Shown in pieces: positions 27,834-35,540 of a stretch of DNA of 64,000 bases. The notes under the pieces are model-generated. The model was not told the DNA's origin. It made no database searches and saw only the letters and a program-made list of their open reading frames with translations. Source of the stretch: an uncultured Clostridia bacterium (GTDB lineage Bacteria > Bacillota > Clostridia > Oscillospirales > Ruminococcaceae). Within the stretch, counting starts at the first letter, position 1, and each line of letters starts with the position of its first letter. The stretch spans positions 1 to 64,000 of the forward strand of contig CALXHI010000012.1 in NCBI GenBank assembly GCA_944388075.1, in the 5' to 3' direction. Both the position numbers and the translations under genes were made by a program.

Positions 27834-29508
27834 CGTTGATCGACTCCTTCAGCTTGGTCAAAGCAATCTTCGTTTCTGCGGCTGTTTCGCCGAGCAGCGA
27901 AGCAATCTCCTGTACGATGCGCATTTGCTTCTCGACCACCTTGTCGGCGGTTTCGATGGTTTGTCTGCTGATGATCTCTTTCTTGGCACGGGATGCTTCC
28001 TCCTCGGTCACATCACGCATAATGCAAACCAGCAGACGATATTCCTTATCATAGATAATCGTAAACTCAATATAACAGTCATACTCTGCCAAAAACACCT
28101 TATGGTCATGCAGATTTTTGCCGGTTTGCAGCACATCGAGGAACAGAATCGGGTCAAGCACACGCACGACCTGATCTCCCAAAATATCGGACGCATAGCG
28201 AATATGCAGCATCTTGCGTGCTGCATCATTGATCTGCTGCACCTCAAGCTTTTCGTTGAGTACGAGCAAGCCATTGGGGTTGTTCTTGGTAATGGTGTCG
28301 GAAAAACTCTCCGCCTTATCTTTCAAATATGGCAGACACATCGAAGGATCTGCTTTACCCTGATAAATGGCGACTGCCTTCTCCCGACAGGTATTGTAGC
28401 CGCAAGAGCCGCAGTTCAGCTCATCGGACGGCTTGGTTTTGCCCATTTGCCGGAGAATATCGGTAATCTCCGCCTCACTCGGCATCATGCTGCTGCGCGG
28501 CAGAACCGCAAACGGCTTTCGCATTTGCTCACCATCGGGCTGCACGACCGGAAAGTCCTCCTTGCCGGCAAAGCCCGATACGGTCATATAATCCTTGAGC
28601 GGTGTGCGGTGGTATTTTTCCATGACCGGACCGCCGATACAACTGCCGACACACGCCGACATCTCAACAAAACAATGATGGATGCCGCCATTCTCGATAT
28701 CCTTCAGCATTGCCATGCAGTTCTCCACACCGTCAACTGCCAGATAGGTATAGTCGGGGTGATCTTTTGCCATGGTTTTGAGGATACCTCCCGTGGTCGG
28801 GAAAAACCGTGCCAAGCTCTGCTCATCACGGTCGGTTTCTTTTGCAAGGGTAATGCCGGAATCCTTGAGCCATTGGGTCAGCTCATCGAAGGTCAATACC
28901 GCATCGACAATGCCCTCATACCGCTGTGCCTCATCTTTTTTGGCAACGCAAGGACCAATGAATACGGTTTTCGCATTGGGATAGCGTTTCTTGATATCCG
29001 CACAATGCGCCTGCATCGGTGAGAGCGTATCTGCCAGATAGGGCAAAGCAGACGGGTAATATTTTTGAATCAAAAGATTGATGGAATGACAGCACGACGA
29101 GATCAGCACATCGTGCCCTCCATCCCGAATCATGCGGTCATACTCATTTTTGACCATTGTGGCACCGATTGCGGTTTCCTCCACATCGTAGAAACCGAGC
29201 TTTTTGATGGCATCGCGCATCGCACCGATACCAACACCGTCATAATTCGCAACGAACGACGGCGCCAGACTGATGATGACAGGATCTCCGCTTTGCAGTA
29301 GAATCATGACCTTCTCGGTTTCATCCACGATTTCTTTTGCATTCTGCGGGCAAATGACAAAGCATTGCCCGCAGAGAATACATTCATTTCCAATGATATA
29401 CGCCTGATTGCCCGAAAACCGAATGGATTTCACCGGACAGTGACGAATACATTTGTAACAATTTTTGCAATTGGACTTTTTAAGCGTGAGGCAATCAGCC
29501 ATGGTCAT
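27826..29508 (-). CDS. hydS: Sensory [FeFe]-hydrogenase with PAS domain (HydS, group C type)
   Basis: 560 residues. The order is: two [4Fe-4S] motifs (Cys14, 17, 20, 24 and Cys43, 46, 49, 53), an H-cluster domain at about 65-300, a further Cys set (366, 369, 374, 391; CGSCGYNTC), a PAS domain at about 405-510 and a helical end. The H-cluster motifs deviate from productive enzymes: SSCCHSIN in place of TSC-x-PxW, GPCVAKKDE, and MSACVGSCIGG. This combination is that of group C sensory hydrogenases, thought to detect H2 and signal through the PAS domain. It overlaps the ferredoxin gene upstream by 14 bases and the phosphatase gene downstream by 8, so all three are translated together. Confidence 0.85.
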   Translation of the reverse strand: MTMADCLTLKKSNCKNCYKCIRHCPVKSIRFSGNQAYIIGNECILCGQCFVICPQNAKEIVDETEKVMILLQSGDPVIISLAPSFVANYDGVGIGAMRDAIKKLGFYDVEETAIGATMVKNEYDRMIRDGGHDVLISSCCHSINLLIQKYYPSALPYLADTLSPMQAHCADIKKRYPNAKTVFIGPCVAKKDEAQRYEGIVDAVLTFDELTQWLKDSGITLAKETDRDEQSLARFFPTTGGILKTMAKDHPDYTYLAVDGVENCMAMLKDIENGGIHHCFVEMSACVGSCIGGPVMEKYHRTPLKDYMTVSGFAGKEDFPVVQPDGEQMRKPFAVLPRSSMMPSEAEITDILRQMGKTKPSDELNCGSCGYNTCREKAVAIYQGKADPSMCLPYLKDKAESFSDTITKNNPNGLLVLNEKLEVQQINDAARKMLHIRYASDILGDQVVRVLDPILFLDVLQTGKNLHDHKVFLAEYDCYIEFTIIYDKEYRLLVCIMRDVTEEEASRAKKEIISRQTIETADKVVEKQMRIVQEIASLLGETAAETKIALTKLKESINDE

Positions 29509-29761
29509 CCACTTCCTCCCTCAAAATTACGTCAAGCACATTCTCTTGGAAGAATGCGTCCACGGTTTCGGGACTGACGGAGAAGAGCTTCTTGTCAACG
29601 GTTACGCAAACGCCCTGTTGGCAATTACCCATGCAGAATGCGCCGGAAAGTGTCACTGTCTCACCAACGTTATGCTCGGCAATCAGAGCCTGCAAACGTT
29701 CTACGACTTGACGAGAGCCTTTGATATGGCAAGAACTGCCGATACATACCGTAATGTTCAT
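29495..29761 (-). CDS. Thioredoxin-like [2Fe-2S] ferredoxin
   Basis: 88 residues, the size of the C-terminal [2Fe-2S] domain of NuoE/HymA. The four cluster cysteines have the expected spacing: Cys6 and Cys11 (C-x4-C, CIGSSC) and Cys43 and Cys47 (C-x3-C, CMGNC); Cys52 is extra. Such proteins carry single electrons between hydrogenase-type partners. The gene lies between the APH-fold kinase (18 bases) and hydS (14-base overlap), so it probably serves HydS or HydA2. No membrane or export signal is seen. Confidence 0.8.
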   Translation of the reverse strand: MNITVCIGSSCHIKGSRQVVERLQALIAEHNVGETVTLSGAFCMGNCQQGVCVTVDKKLFSVSPETVDAFFQENVLDVILREEVDDHG

Positions 29762-29779
29762 GGTCCAACTTCCTTTCTG

Positions 29780-30529
29780 TTACTCGTAATCGACGACGTC
29801 TACCCAAGACAGGAGCAGTGCACGTTCTTTTTCGTTGCCCTTGACGGACTGCGAAGCCGCAACGATCGGCAGCCACTTCCAGACATACTGCATCGCCGTG
29901 TTGCTCTTATCGCAGAACAGCTTGAGGTACTTCTTTGCGGAATCCTCATCGCCGTTCAGCATGAACAGCAGGTAGGTGCGGGCAGCATCGGCAGAGGCAT
30001 TACCCTGTGTTGCATGGGACCAATCGATGATATAGGGCGTACCGTCCTCGGCGATGATGATGTTTGAAGGATTGAAGTCACCATGGCAAAGCTTTGCATG
30101 ACGAGGCATGGACTCCAGACGGGTGTGCAGGTCATAACGAGTCGTTGCATTCAGCTCGGTCTGCGTGATCTTACGGTTCATCTTATCCTTGAGCTTGGTC
30201 AGCAGCGGACAGGTCTTGGCATGGACCTCGAGCTGCAAATCGACAAACTGCTCGAAATACGCATCTCTCTTGTCCGGCTGCTCTTCCATGAGAGCAGCCA
30301 GCGTTTTGCCTTTGATATAGTCGGACACAATCGCCCATTTGCCGTCAATCATGCAGACTTCCCGAACAACCGGAATGTGCAAACCGGTTTCCTCAACACG
30401 AGCCTGATTGAGTGCCTCCTGAAGGACATCTGCCTTGGAGAATTCAGCGTGGAATACTTTGATGCAGCGGTCGCCATCACGATAGATGGTCTTATTGTTC
30501 CGGACTGCGATAATACGATCGGGTTGCAT
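29780..30529 (-). CDS. Aminoglycoside-phosphotransferase-fold kinase
   Basis: 249 residues of APH/choline-kinase-like fold. The Brenner motif appears as LCHGDFNPSNIII (Asp151 and Asn156) and the DFG-equivalent as YIIDWSHA (Asp169); the N-lobe is short, with Lys24 (RCIKVFHAEF) as the likely ATP-binding lysine. Family members phosphorylate small molecules or proteins; the substrate cannot be read. Its place, 23 bases after adhE and directly before ferredoxin, hydS and a PP2C-type phosphatase, makes it a candidate kinase in a phosphorylation switch controlled by the sensory hydrogenase. That link is inference. It could equally be a stand-alone metabolite kinase of the TIGR02172-like group. Confidence 0.75.
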   Translation of the reverse strand: MQPDRIIAVRNNKTIYRDGDRCIKVFHAEFSKADVLQEALNQARVEETGLHIPVVREVCMIDGKWAIVSDYIKGKTLAALMEEQPDKRDAYFEQFVDLQLEVHAKTCPLLTKLKDKMNRKITQTELNATTRYDLHTRLESMPRHAKLCHGDFNPSNIIIAEDGTPYIIDWSHATQGNASADAARTYLLFMLNGDEDSAKKYLKLFCDKSNTAMQYVWKWLPIVAASQSVKGNEKERALLLSWVDVVDYE

Positions 30530-30552
30530 AACGTTACCTCCTTATATCCTTC

Positions 30553-33264
30553 TTATGCCTTCTTGGTTGCCTTCTTGCCCTTGCGGTAAGCCTGCTTGAA
30601 GTCCTGCTCCTTGAGGACATCATCGCGCTTCAGAACGGGCATTTCCTGCTCGACAAAGTGCTTGCCGTAATAGGCATTGAGATACATCTGCTTGATTTCG
30701 CTCATCAGCGGATATCTCGGGTTTGCGCCGGTACACTGGTCATCGAAGGCCTGCTCGGTCATGTCATCAAGACGATCGAGGAAGTTCCGCTCATCAATGT
30801 TGTAGTCGGCGATGGTCGCATGAATGCCGACCTTTGCCTTCAAATCATTGATGGCGGCAATCAAGCACTCGAGCTTATCCTGATCGGTTTCACCCTGCAA
30901 GCCAAGCAAATCGGCGATTTCGGCATAGCGTGCCAGTGTATGCGGATGATCATACTGCGAGAACGTACCCATCTTGACAGGCTGTTCACAAGCGTTGAAG
31001 CGCAATACCTCTTCGATCATGAGGGCATTGGCAATGCCGTGCGGCAGGTGATGGAACGCACCCAGCTTGTGTGCCATCGAGTGGCAGACGCCGAGGAACG
31101 CATTGGCAAATGCCATACCGGCAATCGTTGCCGCATTCGCCATCTTCTCACGAGCCTCCACATCGACCTGACCGTTCTCATAGGCACGGGGCAGGTACTC
31201 GAAGATGCTCACGATCGCCTGCTTTGCCAAACCGTCGGTATAGTCGGTTGCCATCATGGATGCGTATGCTTCCAGTGCGTGGGTCAACGCATCGATACCG
31301 GATGCGGCAGTCAGACCCTTCGGGGCGCTCATGTGGAAGTCAGCATCGACAATTGCCATATTCGGCAGCAACTCGTAATCGGCAAGCGGATACTTGATAC
31401 CGGTTGCCTCATCGGTGATAACGGCAAACGGGGTAACCTCAGAACCGGTACCGGCAGAGGTCGGAATGGCGATGAAGTATGCCTTTTCGCCCATCTTCGG
31501 GAAGGTGTAAACACGCTTGCGAATATCAATAAAGCGCATTGCCATATCCATGAAGTCTGCTTCCGGATGCTCGTACATCACCCACATAATCTTAGCGGCG
31601 TCCATTGCAGAACCGCCGCCCAGTGCGATAATGCAGTCGGGCTGGAAGGCTCTCATCTGCTCTGCACCGGCCTTGGCACAGGCAAGGGTCGGATCCGGCT
31701 CGACATCGAAGAAGCAAGTGTGAGCGATGCCCAGCTCATCGAGCTTATCAGTGATCGGCTTAGTATAGCCGTTCCGGTAGAGGAAGCTGTCGGTTACAAT
31801 AAAGGCACGCTTCTTGCCCATGACTGCCTTCAACTCATTGAGTGCAACCGGCAGACATCCCTTCTTGATATAGATTTTCTCAGGCGCACGGAACCACAGC
31901 ATATTCTCTCTCCTCTCGGCAACGGTCTTGATATTGAGCAAGTGCTTGACACCAACATTTTCGGAGACGGAGTTGCCGCCCCAAGAGCCGCAGCCCAACG
32001 TCAGCGAAGGAGCGAGCTTGAAGTTGTAGAGGTCACCGATACCGCCGTGCGAGGACGGCGTGTTGACGAGAATACGGCAGGTCTTCATGCGTGCAGTGAA
32101 AGCATCGAGCTTTGCCTTCTCGGTCTTTTCGTTGAGGTAAATCGAAGAGGTATGACCGTAACCGCCATCGGCAATCAGCTGCTCAGCCTTTGCGAAAGCA
32201 TCCTCGATATCCTCGGCACGGTACATCGCCAGTACCGGCGAAAGCTTTTCGTGTGCAAATTCCTCGGAAAGATCGACGCTCTCAACCTCACCGATCAAAA
32301 TCTTCGTGCCAACCGGCACTTCCACACCGGCAAGCTGTGCAATCTTGTATGCCGACTGACCAACGATCTTGGCATTCAGAGCTTGGTTAATCAGGATAGT
32401 CTTTCTGACCTTGTCCAGCTCCTCGCCCTTAAGGAAATAGCAGCCTCTGCTGATGAATTCGTACTTAACATCCTCGTAGACATTCTTGTGTACGATGACG
32501 GACTGTTCGGATGCGCAAATCATACCGTTATCGAAGGTCTTGGAGTGGATGATCGAGCTGACGGCGAGAATGAGGTCAGCGGTATCATCAATGATCGCAG
32601 GCGTATTACCGGCACCGACACCCAGAGCCGGCTTGCCGCTCGAGTAAGCGGCCTTCACCATGCCCGGACCACCGGTTGCAAGAATGGTATCTGCCTCACG
32701 CATAACGGTGTTGGTCAGTTCGAGGCTCGGCACATCGATCCAGTCGATGATACCCTCGGGTGCGCCTGCCTTGACGGCTGCATCCAGCACGATCTTTGCA
32801 GCAGCGATCGTGCTCTGCTTTGCTCTCGGGTGGGGCGAAATGATGATGGCATTGCGGGTCTTGAGTGCAATCAGGCACTTGAAGATAGCGGTCGAGGTCG
32901 GGTTCGTGGTCGGGATAACCGCAGCAATGACGCCGATCGGCTCTGCGATCTTCTTCGTGCCGTATGCAGTATCTTCTTCAATCACGCCGCAGGTCTTGAC
33001 GTCCTTGTAGGCGTTGTAGATATATTCGGATGCGTAGTGGTTCTTGATCACCTTATCCTCGACAACGCCCATGCCGGTCTCCTCCACTGCCTGCTTGGCA
33101 AGCGGGATTCTGGCACGGTTGGCAGCCGATGCAGCTGCGAAGAAAATCGCATCTACCTGCTCCTGCGTGTAGGTTGCGAAGATGGCCTGTGCCTTCCGCA
33201 CTCTGACAAACGCATCCTCCAGCGCAGCCACGTTGTCGATGATCGCTCTGTTTTGTGTTTCCAT
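30553..33264 (-). CDS. adhE: Bifunctional acetaldehyde-CoA/alcohol dehydrogenase
   Basis: 903 residues, the usual AdhE size. The N-terminal aldehyde dehydrogenase half (about 1-440) reduces acetyl-CoA to acetaldehyde, with the catalytic Cys in NGMICASEQS near residue 245. The C-terminal iron-dependent alcohol dehydrogenase half (about 455-870) makes ethanol and shows GGGSAMDAAK, PTSAGTGSEVTPF and the iron ligands in HSMAHKLGAFHHLPHG. The enzyme forms cytoplasmic filaments (spirosomes). The ATG at 33264 is preceded by AGGAGGGCAATT. It is the first gene of the six-gene hydrogenase operon, so ethanol formation and hydrogen sensing are expressed together. A promoter with a Rex-like site is upstream. 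Confidence 0.96.
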   Translation of the reverse strand: METQNRAIIDNVAALEDAFVRVRKAQAIFATYTQEQVDAIFFAAASAANRARIPLAKQAVEETGMGVVEDKVIKNHYASEYIYNAYKDVKTCGVIEEDTAYGTKKIAEPIGVIAAVIPTTNPTSTAIFKCLIALKTRNAIIISPHPRAKQSTIAAAKIVLDAAVKAGAPEGIIDWIDVPSLELTNTVMREADTILATGGPGMVKAAYSSGKPALGVGAGNTPAIIDDTADLILAVSSIIHSKTFDNGMICASEQSVIVHKNVYEDVKYEFISRGCYFLKGEELDKVRKTILINQALNAKIVGQSAYKIAQLAGVEVPVGTKILIGEVESVDLSEEFAHEKLSPVLAMYRAEDIEDAFAKAEQLIADGGYGHTSSIYLNEKTEKAKLDAFTARMKTCRILVNTPSSHGGIGDLYNFKLAPSLTLGCGSWGGNSVSENVGVKHLLNIKTVAERRENMLWFRAPEKIYIKKGCLPVALNELKAVMGKKRAFIVTDSFLYRNGYTKPITDKLDELGIAHTCFFDVEPDPTLACAKAGAEQMRAFQPDCIIALGGGSAMDAAKIMWVMYEHPEADFMDMAMRFIDIRKRVYTFPKMGEKAYFIAIPTSAGTGSEVTPFAVITDEATGIKYPLADYELLPNMAIVDADFHMSAPKGLTAASGIDALTHALEAYASMMATDYTDGLAKQAIVSIFEYLPRAYENGQVDVEAREKMANAATIAGMAFANAFLGVCHSMAHKLGAFHHLPHGIANALMIEEVLRFNACEQPVKMGTFSQYDHPHTLARYAEIADLLGLQGETDQDKLECLIAAINDLKAKVGIHATIADYNIDERNFLDRLDDMTEQAFDDQCTGANPRYPLMSEIKQMYLNAYYGKHFVEQEMPVLKRDDVLKEQDFKQAYRKGKKATKKA

Positions 33265-33335
33265 AATTGCCCTCCTGTAATTTTTCAAGCCCCATGGATT
33301 CGGGGTAGTCGGATTCGGATTACATTCTTGACATA

Positions 33336-33375
33336 ATTATAACAATCTTTTCGCAGTTTGTGAAATGCTTAATTT
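33336..33375 (-). promoter_or_regulatory. adhE operon promoter with candidate Rex site
   Basis: On the minus strand TTCACA (33359-33364), 17 bases, TATAAT (33336-33341). The -35 box lies within TTGTGAA-ATGC-TTAATTT (33358-33375, plus strand), an imperfect version of the clostridial Rex operator TTGTTAA-n4-TTAACAA. The left half fits well and the right half poorly, so the promoter is well supported and the Rex site only suggested. Confidence 0.6.
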
Positions 33376-33473
33376 GCATAGGGGTATGCTGTTTCTGCAT
33401 AAACGAAAAAAACACGCATTTACGATGAATTCTAAATTCACGCTGATGAGATGCCCTGGCAGGCACACCGGCG

Positions 33474-34412
33474 TCAGTCGTATTCCCGTGGGAAAATTCT
33501 GCGTCTTGCCTCGCAAAGCTCCGAAATAAATCGCTTATCGAGCGTGGAAAGGCGGTAATCCTTCTGTCGAATCAGCATATCCCGATACACGGTTTTGTGT
33601 CCCGCATAGCTGCGCTGCACCAAATCATATCGCTTGAGTGTCTGCTCGGGGATCGGGGATACCCACATAAACGCCTGTGGATTTTCGGCAAGCAAATCAA
33701 ATTGCACCGCTCGCTCGAATACATAGATTTTCCGTGCCATGTCGCCCGACCATTCCGACTGACGGAAATCAATGTACGGCAATGCCGATGTCATCTGATT
33801 GGCATGCACGATTTCAATATGGTTTTGCAAATCCGCTTCCGTGATGGAGTCTAGCTCGGCGAGGCGGCTGCTTTTGTGTACAATCAGCCAATAGCGAAAC
33901 TCTGCGACCAGCTCATACGCAAGCCCCTTTTCCTCCAGCATGGAGCGATAGTAGGCATGCTGTGTTTCCGGATAGCGGATAATCGCCAATTTGTAGTTGC
34001 CCTGCGTGATATTTTTGATAGCTTGCATCGAGGTTGTTTCCTGATAAAACACCTCTGCACCCGGCGCATCATTGAGCGAATTGGAAAAATGTGCAAAGGC
34101 ATCGGCAATATAAGTGGCTCTCGGCACGGAGATCGAGAATTGTAGTTTCTGCTCGCCATCTTTCTTGAACAGATCTTCCAGTGCATCGACCTTCGCTAAA
34201 ATCGCCTTGGCATAGAGCAAAAACATTTCGCCATCAGCCGTCGGCACCATGCCTTTGGAGGAGCGTTCAAAAATCGTGATGTCGAGCGAAGACTCCAACT
34301 CCTTGATGGCACGGCTGATATTCGGCTGACCGACAAACAGCGTTTCCGCCGCACGGTTGACCGAACCGGTATTGGCAACCTCAATGGCATATTTCAAATG
34401 AAGCAGGTTCAT
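33474..34412 (-). CDS. LysR-family transcriptional regulator
   Basis: 312 residues. Residues 1-62 are the LysR winged helix-turn-helix (NLLHLKYAIEVANTGSVNRAAETL, then NISRAIKELESSL), followed by the linker helix and a periplasmic-binding-like effector domain (about 90-300). It sits directly upstream of the adhE operon in the same direction and divergent from a PHP phosphatase gene. LysR proteins usually control a divergent neighbour, so the PHP gene is one candidate target and adhE another. The effector is unknown. It is transcribed from the promoter at 34522-34550, with a leader of about 105 bases. Confidence 0.9.
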   Translation of the reverse strand: MNLLHLKYAIEVANTGSVNRAAETLFVGQPNISRAIKELESSLDITIFERSSKGMVPTADGEMFLLYAKAILAKVDALEDLFKKDGEQKLQFSISVPRATYIADAFAHFSNSLNDAPGAEVFYQETTSMQAIKNITQGNYKLAIIRYPETQHAYYRSMLEEKGLAYELVAEFRYWLIVHKSSRLAELDSITEADLQNHIEIVHANQMTSALPYIDFRQSEWSGDMARKIYVFERAVQFDLLAENPQAFMWVSPIPEQTLKRYDLVQRSYAGHKTVYRDMLIRQKDYRLSTLDKRFISELCEARRRIFPREYD

Positions 34413-34521
34413 AGACTCTCCTTATCGGAACTTGGGCTTTCCATGCTGTCAAGCGCATTTTTATCCGCTCAAACAATTATCTGTCGAATTTCATGGAAAT
34501 TTTATGCGATATGTTTCTTAC

Positions 34522-34550
34522 ATTATAACACAGAAAATCAAAAAAAGCAA
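34522..34550 (-). promoter_or_regulatory. Promoter of the LysR gene
   Basis: TTGCTT (34545-34550), 17 bases, TATAAT (34522-34527) on the minus strand. Confidence 0.6.
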
Positions 34551-34610
34551 TGACCGTTCATCAAAAAATACACGCCGCATTGAAAATAGGAGTATGCTTG
34601 CAATTTCGGC

Positions 34611-34639
34611 TTGCAAAACGGTGCAGTTTGTGCTATACT
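34611..34639 (+). promoter_or_regulatory. Promoter of the PHP phosphatase gene
   Basis: TTGCAA (34611-34616), 17 bases, TATACT (34634-34639), 24 bases before the start codon at 34664, so a very short leader. It is divergent from the LysR promoter about 60 bases away. Confidence 0.7.
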
Positions 34640-34663
34640 GGGGAAGCAAAGGAGGATCTCAAC

Positions 34664-35494
34664 ATGATCATGAATTTACATACGCACACGCATCACTCCC
34701 CCGACGGCGGATCGGAGAGCGTAGCAGATCGTTTGGCACTGGCGGAATCCATCGGCTTGCAGATCATGGCAGTCACCGATCACTGTGAGGTCAACCGCTA
34801 CTATCCTGCCGAACACTATCACGCCGTCGCATCGCAGGTGTTCGATTACGACAGCCAGGCGGTCATGGAGGGTTCGCTTGCGGAAACCACTGCCTGCAAA
34901 GGCACGAATCCGAACGTGAAGTTGCTCTGCGGTGTGGAGCTGGGGCAGATTCCGCAAGAACCAGAGCTTTCGCAACGGCTGTACAATGACCCTCGTCTGG
35001 ATTTGGTCATCGGCTCGGTACACGAGCTGCCCGACATGGCAGATTTTTACTTCCTCGATTACACCAATCCGGACATGAAACCCCTGATCAACGCCTATTT
35101 CGATGAGGTGCTGGCACTGGCACAAACAGATGCTTGGGACATTCTCGGTCATCTGACCTATGGCATGCGCTATATGCCAAACCGTGCCGATTACGATATC
35201 ACACCCCATCTGCCCATCATCGATGAGATTTTCCGCACAGTCATTGCCAAGGGCAAAGCCATCGAACTGAACGGCTCCATGCTCAAGTCTCCGGCACCGT
35301 TCACCGATCCGGACTTGACCTTGCTCAAACGATATCGCAGTCTGGGCGGACAATACCTGACCATCAGCACCGATGCCCATCACGGCGCATATCTCGACTA
35401 CCGCATGAACGAGCTCGAACAAATGGCAGCCGATGCCGGATTCACTCACCTGACCTATTTTGAACGGCATCAGCCGATGTTGGTTTCGCTGTAA
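34664..35494 (+). CDS. PHP-domain phosphatase (histidinol-phosphatase HisJ-like)
   Basis: 276 residues of the PHP superfamily. The metal-binding signatures are NLHTHTHHSPDGG at the N-terminus, MAVTDHCEVNRY near residue 40, LLCGVELGQ near 85, VIGSVHELPD near 112, ILGHLTYGMRY near 160 and ISTDAHHGAYL near 240. The family hydrolyses phosphate monoesters; the closest named group is HisJ-type histidinol-phosphatase, which completes the penultimate step of histidine synthesis. No other his genes are in the window, so the substrate is uncertain. The ATG at 34664 has AAAGGAGG upstream, and a strong terminator follows. It is transcribed alone, divergent from a LysR gene. Confidence 0.85.
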   Translation: MIMNLHTHTHHSPDGGSESVADRLALAESIGLQIMAVTDHCEVNRYYPAEHYHAVASQVFDYDSQAVMEGSLAETTACKGTNPNVKLLCGVELGQIPQEPELSQRLYNDPRLDLVIGSVHELPDMADFYFLDYTNPDMKPLINAYFDEVLALAQTDAWDILGHLTYGMRYMPNRADYDITPHLPIIDEIFRTVIAKGKAIELNGSMLKSPAPFTDPDLTLLKRYRSLGGQYLTISTDAHHGAYLDYRMNELEQMAADAGFTHLTYFERHQPMLVSL

Positions 35495-35500
35495 CAATGC

Positions 35501-35534
35501 AAAAGCACCGATGTATCTCTGCATCGGTGCTTTC
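35501..35534. terminator. Bidirectional intrinsic terminator
   Basis: A 12-bp perfect stem AAAGCACCGATG with its complement and an 8-base loop, flanked by A and T runs, between the converging PHP phosphatase and lyase genes. Confidence 0.8.
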
Positions 35535-35540
35535 TGTGTA

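Noticed and set aside
30658-33336. Open frame of 892 codons opposite adhE
   Set aside because: AdhE is certain on the minus strand. The antisense frame is open only because of codon bias and shows no domain pattern.
33400-33470. Terminator for the LysR gene (AT-rich stem before a T-run)
   Set aside because: The T-run is good, but the stem has mismatches near its base and it overlaps the adhE control region; too uncertain to list.
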